Assembly: GCA_946548085.1 (NCBI GenBank)
Contig: CAMNPN010000090.1
Location: 1-64,000 of the forward strand
Length of the DNA: 64,000 bases
Direction of reading: 5' to 3'
Origin: an uncultured Prevotella sp.
GTDB lineage: Bacteria; Bacteroidota; Bacteroidia; Bacteroidales; Bacteroidaceae
In this document: piece by piece, positions 8,343-16,877 of the stretch
How positions within the stretch are numbered: position 1 is the first letter of the stretch
How the letters are laid out: every line of letters starts with the position of its first letter
Position numbers and translations under genes: made by a program
The notes under the pieces: model-generated
Told to the model about the DNA's origin: nothing
Seen by the model: only the letters and a program-made list of their open reading frames with translations
Databases searched by the model: none

Positions 8343-8666
8343 ATGCGTAGGAAGTGGCTGATGCTGATATTGCTGCCGCTGGTTGGGGCTGTTGCCGCGT
8401 GCGGTGGCCGGGCTGGTGAAGGGAATGCTTCTCCGGACGAGGCTCAGGAGATGGAGATTATCCCCAAGGTGAAAGAGCCTCAGACGGAGACCGTGGACAC
8501 GGTTGGGTTCCCAGAGGAGGCTACGGGCACGCCCATCACTGGCTATCAGGGCTATCCGGAGGACGACCTGGTGAAGGAGTCGAAGGACGATGATCTCGTG
8601 AACTTTGAGGGCGAGGCCGACCTCGACTATTATAGCGATAGGGGCGACGATGCAGACGGCTTCTGA
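8343..8666 (+). CDS. Acidic lipoprotein, unknown function
   Basis: A 107-residue protein: positively charged start (MRRKW), hydrophobic core, lipobox VAAC near residue 20, then a mature part very rich in Asp and Glu (for example DDLVKESKDDDLVNFEGEADLD) with no recognised domain. The ATG at 8343 is preferred over a GTG three codons earlier. The composition suggests an extended, unstructured envelope lipoprotein, possibly binding cations. It converges with the next gene, 20 bases away on the other strand. Confidence 0.6.
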   Translation: MRRKWLMLILLPLVGAVAACGGRAGEGNASPDEAQEMEIIPKVKEPQTETVDTVGFPEEATGTPITGYQGYPEDDLVKESKDDDLVNFEGEADLDYYSDRGDDADGF

Positions 8667-8686
8667 GGCCGTAGGCAGGGAGCGTG

Positions 8687-9112
8687 CTATCGCCGTCTGA
8701 ACTCGAGAGTCTTTGGCAGTTTCTGCCACTTGCCGTTGTTGGGCACCTTCAGCGTGCTGCCTTCAATCTGCTTCAGCACATAGACAGAGTCGTTCTCTGC
8801 CTTCAGCGTGGCTGTCAGGTCTTCGCTACCATAGTCGTTGATCAGCTGAAGGGTGGCCGTCTTACCGCTATCGTCGACTTCTGCCGAGGTGATCAGCCAG
8901 CAGAAGGAGTTGTCCTGTTTCCACAGGTAACCGGGCAATTCGCCGTAGAGATCTTGTCCGGGGACGGTGATGTTTTGTCGATAGAGATCGATTCTGAGAT
9001 TTACCTTATATTCTTTATTAATAAGGTACGCGCGAAATGGCTCTTTGCTCTCCTGGGCGATGGCGGGCAATAGCATGAGTATCAACACCGATGTTGCTAT
9101 TAACTTCTTCAT
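8687..9112 (-). CDS. Exported protein of unknown function
   Basis: A 141-residue protein with a standard signal peptide (MKKLIATSVLILMLLPAIAQ, cleavage probably after AIA). The mature part looks like a small beta-rich domain (alternating hydrophobic strands such as YKVNLRIDLYRQNITV and TATLQLINDYG). It is probably periplasmic or exported. A -7 box, CAAAGTTA on the plus strand (TAACTTTG on the coding strand), lies at 9139-9146. I do not recognise the family. Confidence 0.7.
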   Translation of the reverse strand: MKKLIATSVLILMLLPAIAQESKEPFRAYLINKEYKVNLRIDLYRQNITVPGQDLYGELPGYLWKQDNSFCWLITSAEVDDSGKTATLQLINDYGSEDLTATLKAENDSVYVLKQIEGSTLKVPNNGKWQKLPKTLEFRRR

Positions 9113-9195
9113 TCTCAGTCAGTATTCTTTTTTGCTTACAAAGTTAATAATCTAAATCATTATTTAGTAGAATTAACTAAAAAAATTGCCAATAG

Positions 9196-9228
9196 TTTGC
9201 TGATTTTAGAATCTTTTAAGTAACTTTG
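9196..9228 (+). promoter_or_regulatory. Promoter of glycogen synthase gene
   Basis: TTTG at 9196-9199, 21 bases, then TAACTTTG at 9221-9228. This is a full match to the Bacteroidetes primary-sigma consensus. The gene starts at 9250. Confidence 0.75.
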
Positions 9229-9249
9229 CACGCAATTATAATTGAAACG

Positions 9250-10947
9250 ATGGCAAAAAAGCAGTTAATGCCAGACTACATCTTCGAGTCAAGTTGGGAA
9301 GTCTGCAACAAAGTAGGGGGAATCTATACAGTCCTTTCGACACGTGCCAAGACCCTACAAGAGGTACTTCAGGATAAGATCATCTTCATAGGTCCTGATT
9401 TTTGGAAAGACAGTGAGAGTCCTTATTTCAAGGAGGATCGGAAGCTCTTTGCCGATTGGCAAAGCGTGGCAGAAGAGCAGGGCTTGAAGGTAAGGGTAGG
9501 CCGCTGGACGGTGCCTGGAGAGCCTATTGCCATCCTCGTAGACTTTAATCCCTATTTCGAGAAGAAGAATGAGATCTATGGCTGGCTGTGGGAGCACTAC
9601 GGTGTAGACTCGCTCCACGCCTATGGCGACTACGACGAGGCCTCGATGTTCTCGTATGCTGCAGCCTTGGTCGTGGAGAGTTTTTATCTGTGGAGTGTAG
9701 CGAATGGTACGATGAATGAGAAGACCAAGGTTGTGTATCACGCCAATGAGTGGATGTGTGGTCTTGGCGCGCTCTACATCAACAACAAACTGCCCCAGAT
9801 TGGTACTGTCTTCACGACCCATGCCACCAGCATCGGCCGTTCGATTGCCGGTAACATGAAACCCCTCTACGACTATCTTTTCGCCTACAATGGCGACCAG
9901 ATGGCTGGCGAACTGAATATGCAGTCGAAGCACTCGATAGAGAAGCAGACGGCTCACTTCGTGGACTGCTTTACGACGGTGAGTGATATTACGGCCAAAG
10001 AGTGTGTCGAACTGCTCGATAAGCCCGTGGATGTCGTGTTGCCTAATGGCTTCGACGACAGTTTCGTGCCTGCCACCGCCAAGTTCAATCGTAAGCGCAG
10101 CCTGGCTCGCAGGAAGATGCTCGACATTGCCAACGCCTTGTTAGGCGAGGACCTCGATGACGACACGCTGCTCGTATCTACCTCAGGCCGCTATGAGTTC
10201 CGCAACAAGGGTATCGACGTGTTTGTGGAAGCCATGAACCGCCTGCTCCGTGACCGTGACCTGAAAAAGAAGGTGGTAGCCTTCATCGAAGTGCCCGGAT
10301 GGGTGGGAGAGCCCCGAAAGGATTTGCAGGAGCGACTGAAGAGCGGCAAGAAGTATGACACGCCACTTGACGTGCCCCAGGTGACACATTGGCTTCACAA
10401 CATGAGTCACGACAACGTGCTGGGCATGATGAAGTACTACGATATGCACAACCGCAAGGATGAGAAGGTGAAGGTGATCTTCCTGCCATGCTATCTCGAT
10501 GGGAATGACGGTATCGTGAACATGACCTACTACGATGTGATTCTGGGTAACGACCTGTGCATCTATCCCTCGTACTACGAGCCTTGGGGCTATACGCCAC
10601 TGGAGGCCGTGGCCTTCAAGGTGCCCTGCATCACCACCGACCTCGCAGGCTTCGGCCTCTGGGCTAACACGGTGTTCGGCCACGAGGGTCAGCTGGAGGA
10701 TGGCGTGAAGGTGATTCATCGTACGGACTATAACTACTCTGAAGTGGCCGACAACATCAAGGACACGGTGGCTGAATTCTCGAATATGACGAAGAAGCAG
10801 GCTGACGCCTGTCGCAAGAATGCCAGCGCATTGTCGAAGAAGGCCCTTTGGAGCGAGTTTATCAAATACTATTACGAAGCTTACGACATCGCCCTCACCA
10901 AGGCAGAGGAACGGAAGAAGGCTCTTAATCATAAAGAAAAGAAATAA
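9250..10947 (+). CDS. Glycogen synthase, GT3 (eukaryote-like) family
   Basis: A 565-residue glycosyltransferase that extends alpha-1,4-glucan from a nucleotide sugar. The N-terminal FESSWEVCNKVGGIYTV stretch is the hallmark of the animal and fungal glycogen synthase family (GT3), not the bacterial GlgA (GT5). SGRYEFRNKGIDVFVEAM and the E-x7-E element in EPWGYTPLEAVAF near the C-terminal domain support a GT-B fold. The first ATG after the promoter (9250) is chosen, because an upstream TTG would overlap the promoter box. The alpha-glucan phosphorylase gene follows after 21 bases, so synthesis and breakdown of glycogen are encoded together. The nucleotide donor (UDP- or ADP-glucose) cannot be settled by reading. 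Confidence 0.9.
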   Translation: MAKKQLMPDYIFESSWEVCNKVGGIYTVLSTRAKTLQEVLQDKIIFIGPDFWKDSESPYFKEDRKLFADWQSVAEEQGLKVRVGRWTVPGEPIAILVDFNPYFEKKNEIYGWLWEHYGVDSLHAYGDYDEASMFSYAAALVVESFYLWSVANGTMNEKTKVVYHANEWMCGLGALYINNKLPQIGTVFTTHATSIGRSIAGNMKPLYDYLFAYNGDQMAGELNMQSKHSIEKQTAHFVDCFTTVSDITAKECVELLDKPVDVVLPNGFDDSFVPATAKFNRKRSLARRKMLDIANALLGEDLDDDTLLVSTSGRYEFRNKGIDVFVEAMNRLLRDRDLKKKVVAFIEVPGWVGEPRKDLQERLKSGKKYDTPLDVPQVTHWLHNMSHDNVLGMMKYYDMHNRKDEKVKVIFLPCYLDGNDGIVNMTYYDVILGNDLCIYPSYYEPWGYTPLEAVAFKVPCITTDLAGFGLWANTVFGHEGQLEDGVKVIHRTDYNYSEVADNIKDTVAEFSNMTKKQADACRKNASALSKKALWSEFIKYYYEAYDIALTKAEERKKALNHKEKK

Positions 10948-10968
10948 AAATTCAAATAGAGAAGAATT

Positions 10969-13548
10969 ATGAAAATTAAAGCAGATTACGCAAACGCCCC
11001 AGCATGGAAAATGCTGACCGTGAAGTCCACACTTCCTGAGGAACTGAAGTGTTTGGATGAAATTGCCCACAACATGTGGTGGGTGTGGAACTATGAGGCT
11101 CGTGACTTGTTCCGCGACCTTGACCCTGTGGTTTATCACGAAGTGAAGCACAACCCTGTCATGCTGTTGGAGCGTCTGACCTTCATTCGCAAAGAAGAGA
11201 TATTGAAGGATAAGGCGCTGATGAAGCGCATCAAGGATGTCTATGCAAAGTTCCGTAAGTATATGGACGTGAAGCCCGACAAGAAGCGTCCGTCAGTGGC
11301 CTACTTCTGCATGGAGTATGGTATCCACTCTGCCCTGAAGATTTATTCAGGTGGTCTGGGAATGCTGGCTGGTGACTATGTGAAGGAGGCTTCCGACTCT
11401 AATGTCGACATGTGTGCCGTGGGTTTCCTCTATCGTTTCGGCTATTTCACACAGAGTCTGTCGATGGACGGACAGCAGATTGCCAACTACGAGAGCCAGA
11501 ACTTCGGTTCGCTTCCCATTGAGCGTCAGCTCGATGAAAAGGGTAATCCCCTGGTAATCGACGTGCCTTATACCAACTATATGGTTCACGCTTATGTCTG
11601 GCGTGTCAACGTGGGTCGTGTCAGCCTCTATCTGCTCGACACCGACAACGAGATGAACTCCGATTTCGACAAGCCCATCACTCACAGCCTCTATGGTGGT
11701 GACTGGGAGAACCGTCTGAAGCAGGAGATCCTGCTTGGTATCGGTGGTATGCTGCTGCTGAAGAAGCTGGGCATCAAGAAGGATGTCTACCATTGCAACG
11801 AGGGTCATGCAGCCCTCTGCAACCTGCAGCGTCTGTGTGACTATATCGAGGAAGACGGTCTGACATTCAACCAGGCAATGGAGTTGGTTCGTGCTTCTTC
11901 ACTCTATACCGTTCATACGCCAGTACCCGCTGGTCACGACTATTTCGACGAGGGCCTCTTCGGAAAGTACATGGGTGGCTATCCCCAGAAGTTGGGTATC
12001 ACCTGGGATGAGTTCATCGGCATGGGCCGCACCAATCCCGACGATCATGGTGAGAAGTTCTGTATGTCGACCTTCGCCTGCAACACCTGTCAGGAGGTTA
12101 ATGGCGTGTCCAAGCTTCATGGTTGGGTCAGCCAGAAGATGTTTGCTCCTATCTGGGCTGGTTATTATCCCGAGGAGAACCACGTGGGCTATGTGACCAA
12201 TGGCGTGCACTTCCCCACCTGGTGCGCTACGGAATGGCGTAAGGTGTATGCAAAGTATTTTGATGAGAAGCACATGGGCGACCAGTCGAACGAGGATATC
12301 TGGCACGGTATCTATGACTGTCCCGATGAGGAGATATGGGAGACCCGTATGGCTCTGAAGCAGAAGCTCTTCGACTATATCAAGGAGCAGTTCCGTGAGG
12401 CCTGGCTGAAGAATCAGGGTGATCCTTCACGTGTGGTGTCTCTGCTGGAGAAGATGAATCCGAATGCCCTCGTGATAGGCTTCTGCCGTCGCTTCGCTAC
12501 CTATAAGCGTGCCCACCTGCTGTTCACTGACGAGGCTCGCCTCTCTAAGATTGTGAATGATCCAGAGCATCCCGTGATCTTCCTCTTTGCTGGTAAGGCT
12601 CACCCCGCTGATGGTGCAGGTCAGGGTCTGATTAAGCGGATTTATGAGATCTCACAGCGTCCGGAGTTCCTGGGTAAGATCATCTTCCTGGAGGACTACG
12701 ACTTCCTGTTGGCCCGTCGTCTGGTATCTGGTGTTGATATCTGGATGAACACCCCGACACGTCCTCTTGAGGCTTCGGGTACGTCAGGCGAGAAGGCTGA
12801 GATGAACGGTGTTGTGAACCTCAGTGTGAAAGACGGCTGGTGGCTTGAGGGCTATCGTGAGGGTGCCGGATGGGCCCTTACCGAGAAGCGTACCTATCAG
12901 AACCAGGGCTATCAGGATCAACTCGATGCCGCTACCATCTACGGCCTGCTGGAGAATGAGATTATACCTCTTTATTATAATAAGGATAAGAAGGGTATCT
13001 CGAAGGGTTGGATCAAGGTTATCAAGAACTCAATCGCCCAGATTGCTCCTCACTACACGATGAAGCGTCAGCTCGACGATTACTATAGCAAGTTCTATGA
13101 GAAGGAGGCAAAGCGCTTCAAGGAACTCTCGAAGAACGACAACCGTCTGGCTAAGGACATTGCCCAGTGGAAGGAGACCGTCTCTGAGAGATGGGATGCC
13201 ATCAACGTGGTTTCTGCTGAGTGGAACTTCCCTGTAACTGGTGCAGAGGCTGGTCAGAAGTACACCTTGAGGTACGTCATCAATGAGCAAGGTCTCGACG
13301 ATGCTGTCGCTCTGGAGAAGGTGAATGTATTGATTAGCAAGGAGGGCGAGGAGAAGGTCTTCTCTGTAGAGCCTCTGAAGATGACAGGTCATGAGGGTAA
13401 CAACTATACCTTCGAGGCAGAGTTGGCTCCTAAGCAGTTCGGTCAGTACAAGAGTGCCGTCCGTATGTATCCGAAGAACAAGAATCTGCCTCACCGTCAG
13501 GACTTCTGCTATGTGAAGTGGCTGGAACTGCCTGCTTTTAATAGCTGA
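10969..13548 (+). CDS. glgP: Alpha-glucan phosphorylase (GT35)
   Basis: An 859-residue PLP enzyme that releases glucose-1-phosphate from glycogen or maltodextrins. Seen: an N-terminal DUF3417-like region ([15 protein letters not shown]), the catalytic-domain stretches [21 protein letters not shown] and TPVPAGHD, and the PLP-lysine region [19 protein letters not shown], whose Lys should carry the cofactor. The C-terminal 100 residues (after SERWD) form an extra beta-rich domain seen in this long subtype. It belongs to the shorter, archaeal/bacterial type of phosphorylase rather than the GlgP/MalP group. Co-operonic with the GT3 synthase. Confidence 0.92.
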   Translation: MKIKADYANAPAWKMLTVKSTLPEELKCLDEIAHNMWWVWNYEARDLFRDLDPVVYHEVKHNPVMLLERLTFIRKEEILKDKALMKRIKDVYAKFRKYMDVKPDKKRPSVAYFCMEYGIHSALKIYSGGLGMLAGDYVKEASDSNVDMCAVGFLYRFGYFTQSLSMDGQQIANYESQNFGSLPIERQLDEKGNPLVIDVPYTNYMVHAYVWRVNVGRVSLYLLDTDNEMNSDFDKPITHSLYGGDWENRLKQEILLGIGGMLLLKKLGIKKDVYHCNEGHAALCNLQRLCDYIEEDGLTFNQAMELVRASSLYTVHTPVPAGHDYFDEGLFGKYMGGYPQKLGITWDEFIGMGRTNPDDHGEKFCMSTFACNTCQEVNGVSKLHGWVSQKMFAPIWAGYYPEENHVGYVTNGVHFPTWCATEWRKVYAKYFDEKHMGDQSNEDIWHGIYDCPDEEIWETRMALKQKLFDYIKEQFREAWLKNQGDPSRVVSLLEKMNPNALVIGFCRRFATYKRAHLLFTDEARLSKIVNDPEHPVIFLFAGKAHPADGAGQGLIKRIYEISQRPEFLGKIIFLEDYDFLLARRLVSGVDIWMNTPTRPLEASGTSGEKAEMNGVVNLSVKDGWWLEGYREGAGWALTEKRTYQNQGYQDQLDAATIYGLLENEIIPLYYNKDKKGISKGWIKVIKNSIAQIAPHYTMKRQLDDYYSKFYEKEAKRFKELSKNDNRLAKDIAQWKETVSERWDAINVVSAEWNFPVTGAEAGQKYTLRYVINEQGLDDAVALEKVNVLISKEGEEKVFSVEPLKMTGHEGNNYTFEAELAPKQFGQYKSAVRMYPKNKNLPHRQDFCYVKWLELPAFNS

Positions 13549-13578
13549 TAGTCGGATAATACGATTATTGAATAATTC

Positions 13579-13612
13579 AAAGCGCCCGGGTTCAATCGAA
13601 CTTGGGCGCTTT
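13579..13612. terminator. Bidirectional terminator between glgP and the convergent lipoprotein gene
   Basis: AAAGCGCCCGGGTTC at 13579-13593 is complementary to 13598-13612 with one mismatch. The A-rich and T-rich flanks serve both convergent genes. It overlaps the end of the minus-strand gene. Confidence 0.7.
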
Positions 13613-14158
13613 ATAATTATCGTAGATGTAATGGCCGATGGGATTGTCGCGATTGCGGCGGGCGGTGTTGAGGATGCAGTCTGACATCCGACGGTGCAGG
13701 CTGTCGATTGCCTTTACTTGTTGCCGCTGCGTGATGCTGTCGGCGACAGGCTGTTGGGATCGCCTGACGACCTCCTGTCCCATCAGTCGAATAGAGTCGT
13801 TCAGCTGCTGCCAGACATTGTTGAGGACGGTACCCGACACGCGGTTCCGCTCAGGTGAAAGTGATAGTTCAACAGCTATCTGTGATGGTTCGAGGAACAG
13901 GCTGACCATGCTTTTAGGACTATTCTTTGGATATATCATACAGAAAGCAGTGTCGTCTATCTCTCCACGGAACGAGAATTTTCCTTCTGCGATCCGGGTC
14001 ATGGCGACAGGTCTGCCCCCGTCAGCCTCGAGGCGCATGCAGATTGTGTCGCCTTCATTGTAGTCGCGGGCAAATCCGTTAATCTGGTAAACATTGGACT
14101 GACAGCTGAGGCAAAGCGCGCCTACGGCTGTCAGTCCAAAAATGGTTTTGATGCTCAT
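13592..14158 (-). CDS. DUF4369-type lipoprotein
   Basis: A 188-residue protein with an N-terminal signal and lipobox (ALCLSC near residue 19). The mature part resembles the DUF4369 domain, which in Bacteroidetes normally precedes a thioredoxin-like domain: YQINGFARDYNEGDTICM, then GKFSFRGEID and an SLFLEPSQIAVELSL strand. Here the C-terminal thioredoxin domain is absent and is replaced by a helical tail (VWQQLNDSIRLMGQEVVRRSQQ), so it is a short stand-alone member. Function unknown. It lies eight bases after the PRPP synthetase gene and is probably cotranscribed. Confidence 0.72.
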   Translation of the reverse strand: MSIKTIFGLTAVGALCLSCQSNVYQINGFARDYNEGDTICMRLEADGGRPVAMTRIAEGKFSFRGEIDDTAFCMIYPKNSPKSMVSLFLEPSQIAVELSLSPERNRVSGTVLNNVWQQLNDSIRLMGQEVVRRSQQPVADSITQRQQVKAIDSLHRRMSDCILNTARRNRDNPIGHYIYDNYKAPKFD

Positions 14159-14166
14159 GCTGCCCG

Positions 14167-15105
14167 TCAGATGATGTAGAGATCGCTGATGCTCTCGTTG
14201 CAGATAACGCGGCGGATGGCTTCAGCAAAGGTGTCGGCCACAGAGAGTTGTTTCACCTTAGCACAGTGCTGCGTATAAGGGATAGAGTCGGTGAAGACAA
14301 TCTCCTCGAGGGCTGAGGCCTGGACGCGTTCACTGGCAGGACCACTCATCACACAGTGAGAGGCACAGGCTCTGACGGTCTTGGCACCATGCTCCTTCAT
14401 CAGGTCGGCAGCCTTGGTGATGGTGCCTGCGGTATCGACCATATCATCGATAATCACAACGTTCTTTCCCTCCACTTCACCGATAATCTGCATCGTGGCT
14501 ACGACATTGGCTCGGGCACGGGTCTTATTGCAGAGTACCAGCGGACAGCCCAGGAACTTAGCATAAGTATTGGCACGCTTTGAACCACCTACGTCGGGCG
14601 AGGCGATGACCAGGTCGTCGAGATGGAGGCTCTGAAGGTAGGGGAGGATAACGCCCGAGGCATAGAGATGATCCACTGGCACATCGAAGAATCCCTGGAT
14701 CTGGTCAGCATGCAGGTCCATCGTAATGACACGGTTGACACCAGCCACACTCAGAAGGTCGGCTACGAGTTTGGCGCCGATACTGACACGTGGCTTGTCC
14801 TTACGGTCCTGTCGGGCCCATCCGAAATAGGGGATGACGGCATTGATGGTGCGGGCAGAGGCACGCTTGGCGGCATCAATCATCAGCAACAGTTCCATCA
14901 GGTTGTCTGAAGAGGGGAAGGTGCTCTGCACGAGGAAGATGTCGCGACCGCGGATGCTTTCCTCATACGAAACAGCAAACTCTCCATCGGAGAACTTGGT
15001 AATCTGCAGTTGTCCTAACGGACATCCCAGGCTTTGGCAGATTTTCTCTGCCAGGTATCTCGTGGCAGTGCCAGAGAATACCATGTAGGAGTTTGTCTCA
15101 CTCAT
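14167..15105 (-). CDS. prs: Ribose-phosphate pyrophosphokinase (PRPP synthetase)
   Basis: A 312-residue enzyme making PRPP from ribose-5-phosphate and ATP for nucleotide, histidine and NAD synthesis. Seen: FSDGEFAVSYEESIRGRDIFLVQS, the ATP-site stretch IPYFGWARQDRKDKPR, the metal-binding MDLHADQIQGFF and the PRPP-binding loop VIIDDMVDTAGT. The length is standard for class I enzymes. It sits upstream of the DUF4369 lipoprotein and downstream of a ThiE-like gene on the same strand. Confidence 0.95.
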   Translation of the reverse strand: MSETNSYMVFSGTATRYLAEKICQSLGCPLGQLQITKFSDGEFAVSYEESIRGRDIFLVQSTFPSSDNLMELLLMIDAAKRASARTINAVIPYFGWARQDRKDKPRVSIGAKLVADLLSVAGVNRVITMDLHADQIQGFFDVPVDHLYASGVILPYLQSLHLDDLVIASPDVGGSKRANTYAKFLGCPLVLCNKTRARANVVATMQIIGEVEGKNVVIIDDMVDTAGTITKAADLMKEHGAKTVRACASHCVMSGPASERVQASALEEIVFTDSIPYTQHCAKVKQLSVADTFAEAIRRVICNESISDLYII

Positions 15106-15141
15106 CTTTTCTATCTGTTTTCAATGTTCTATGTCTGTCGA

Positions 15142-15750
15142 TCAATCAATGGTCTTACGCAGGCGCTCAAAGCGGTTGAGCAGTTCCTTGTAGTCAATCT
15201 CGTTGTGGATGTTGAAACGATTCCACAGGTCGCCGCAGATGACAACGCCCCCGAAACCCAGATCCTTTGCTTCCTTCACGTTGTCGAGGTTCATGCCGCC
15301 CAGGGCATACACCTTCTTGTCTATCAGTCCTTCACGGGAGGCCTCTTTCAGCTCCTCATAAGTAAAGGTCGATTTCTCGTCGGCATTAGTCTGACTGTCG
15401 TAGATACAATGCAGGAAGACGTAGTTGCAATGCTTCTTCGCCTCTTTTAATTCGTTGATGGCGTGACAGGTGCGGGAGATATTCCCTTTATAGCCAACGG
15501 GCGGCTCGGTGAATGCGTCGTCGATATGGATGCCTCTAAGCCGGAACTCCTCTTTCAGGTAGAAGTGACCATGTACGGTGATCTTGTTGTGATAGTCCTC
15601 GCCCAGCAGCGTCAGCAGCCGTTCGGAGTACATCGGCGAGGCACCGGGCTTGTACAGATGAAGGTTCTCAAGGCCTTCCTCGAACAGGTTTGCCAAAATC
15701 TTGTCTTCTTCCACGAAGAAGGTCGGCTTGGTCATTACTATGAGCTTCAT
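15142..15750 (-). CDS. ThiE-like thiamine phosphate synthase family protein
   Basis: A 202-residue TIM-barrel protein with thiamine-phosphate-synthase-like features: a GLENLHLYKPG strand, HGHFYLKEEFRLRGIHI, and KVYALGGMNLDNVKEAKDLGFGGVVICGDLW, resembling the GGI and phosphate-binding end of ThiE/TenI proteins. Several ThiE catalytic positions look altered (no clear QLR substrate motif), so it may be a TenI-like paralogue or another phosphate-binding barrel. ATG 15750 is taken as the start; a TTG three codons earlier is also open. A TAAGTTTG box lies on the coding strand at 15779-15786. Confidence 0.7.
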   Translation of the reverse strand: MKLIVMTKPTFFVEEDKILANLFEEGLENLHLYKPGASPMYSERLLTLLGEDYHNKITVHGHFYLKEEFRLRGIHIDDAFTEPPVGYKGNISRTCHAINELKEAKKHCNYVFLHCIYDSQTNADEKSTFTYEELKEASREGLIDKKVYALGGMNLDNVKEAKDLGFGGVVICGDLWNRFNIHNEIDYKELLNRFERLRKTID

Positions 15751-15860
15751 TTTTGTCAATAGTTCTCTTTCTGAACTGCAAACTTACATAAAATTTCCGA
15801 TAATCAAGCTACTTTAGCTAAAAAAATACTATCAGAGGGCTTTTTTTCAGATTTTTATCG

Positions 15861-15868
15861 TAATTTTG
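15861..15868 (+). promoter_or_regulatory. -7 box TAATTTTG for fabD
   Basis: It matches TAnnTTTG 47 bases before the fabD start. The leader contains three GTTTAAA-like heptamers at 15892-15913. Confidence 0.5.
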
Positions 15869-15915
15869 CAGCCCGAAAGGATTGATTTTTGGTTTAAAGT
15901 TTAAAGTTTATAGAA

Positions 15916-16809
15916 ATGAAAGCATTTGTATTTCCCGGACAGGGAGCACAGTTTGTAGGCATGGGAAAGGATCTTTATGAGAACAACCCGCTGGCCAAGG
16001 AACTTTTTGAAAAAGCAAACGACATTCTCGGATATCGTATCACCGACATCATGTTTGAGGGCACGGACGAGGAACTGAAGCAGACGAAGGTCACTCAGCC
16101 TGCCGTATTCCTCCACAGTGTCATCTCAGCCCTCTGCATGGGCGAGGCCTTCGAGCCGAAGATGGTGGCAGGCCACTCACTGGGTGAGTTCTCTGCCCTG
16201 ACGGCTGCCGGTGCCCTCAGTTTTGAGGACGGACTGAAGTTGGTCTATGCGCGTGCCATGGCTATGCAGAAGGCCTGCGAGGCTCAGCCCTCGACGATGG
16301 CTGCCATCATAGCACTTCCTTTCGATAAGATTGAGGAGATTTGTGCTGAGGTTTCGAAGATGGGTAAGGGCGTAGTTGTTCCTGCTAACTACAACTGTCC
16401 CGGACAGTTGGTCATCTCTGGCAATATCGATGCTATCAACGAGGCTTGCGAGCAGTTGAAGGCTGCCGGTGCCAAGCGTGCCCTGCCGTTGAAGGTAGGT
16501 GGTGCCTTCCACTCTCCGCTGATGCAGCCCGCTAAGGACGAGCTCCAGGCAGCCATCGAGCAGACGGAGATCAAGGCGCCGAAGTGCCCTGTCTATCAGA
16601 ATGTGGATGCCAAGCCGCATACTGACCCCGCTGAGATCAAGGCAAACCTCATTGCCCAGCTGACAAGCAGTGTGCGCTGGGCCCAGAGTGTGGAGAATAT
16701 GATTGCCGACGGTGCCGACGACTTCACAGAGTGCGGTCCTGGCAAGGCTCTCCAGGGTATGATTGCAAAGATCAACAAAGAAGTGTCCGCTCACGGAATT
16801 GGAGAGTAA
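15916..16809 (+). CDS. fabD: Malonyl-CoA:ACP transacylase
   Basis: A 297-residue FabD that moves malonyl groups from CoA to acyl carrier protein for fatty acid elongation. Seen: FPGQGAQFVGMG at the start, the nucleophile elbow GHSLGEFSAL near residue 80, an Arg-containing stretch (YARAMAMQKA), GGAFHSPLM with the catalytic His near residue 199, and ECGPGKALQGM at the end. Full length. It is followed by a strong terminator, so it is probably monocistronic, unlike fab clusters in many other bacteria. Confidence 0.95.
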   Translation: MKAFVFPGQGAQFVGMGKDLYENNPLAKELFEKANDILGYRITDIMFEGTDEELKQTKVTQPAVFLHSVISALCMGEAFEPKMVAGHSLGEFSALTAAGALSFEDGLKLVYARAMAMQKACEAQPSTMAAIIALPFDKIEEICAEVSKMGKGVVVPANYNCPGQLVISGNIDAINEACEQLKAAGAKRALPLKVGGAFHSPLMQPAKDELQAAIEQTEIKAPKCPVYQNVDAKPHTDPAEIKANLIAQLTSSVRWAQSVENMIADGADDFTECGPGKALQGMIAKINKEVSAHGIGE

Positions 16810-16817
16810 TTCATTAT

Positions 16818-16859
16818 GACACAAAGGATGCTGGTATAGCGTCCTTTGTGTCTTTTTTT
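16818..16859 (+). terminator. fabD terminator
   Basis: GACACAAAGGATGC at 16818-16831 pairs with 16839-16852 around a seven-base loop, followed by a run of T to 16859. Confidence 0.85.
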
Positions 16860-16877
16860 AACAATAACTGAGAACCG

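Noticed and set aside
7902..8729. 275-codon minus-strand frame
   Set aside because: It lies antisense to three plausible small genes, has low-complexity His/Ser-rich content and no start context.
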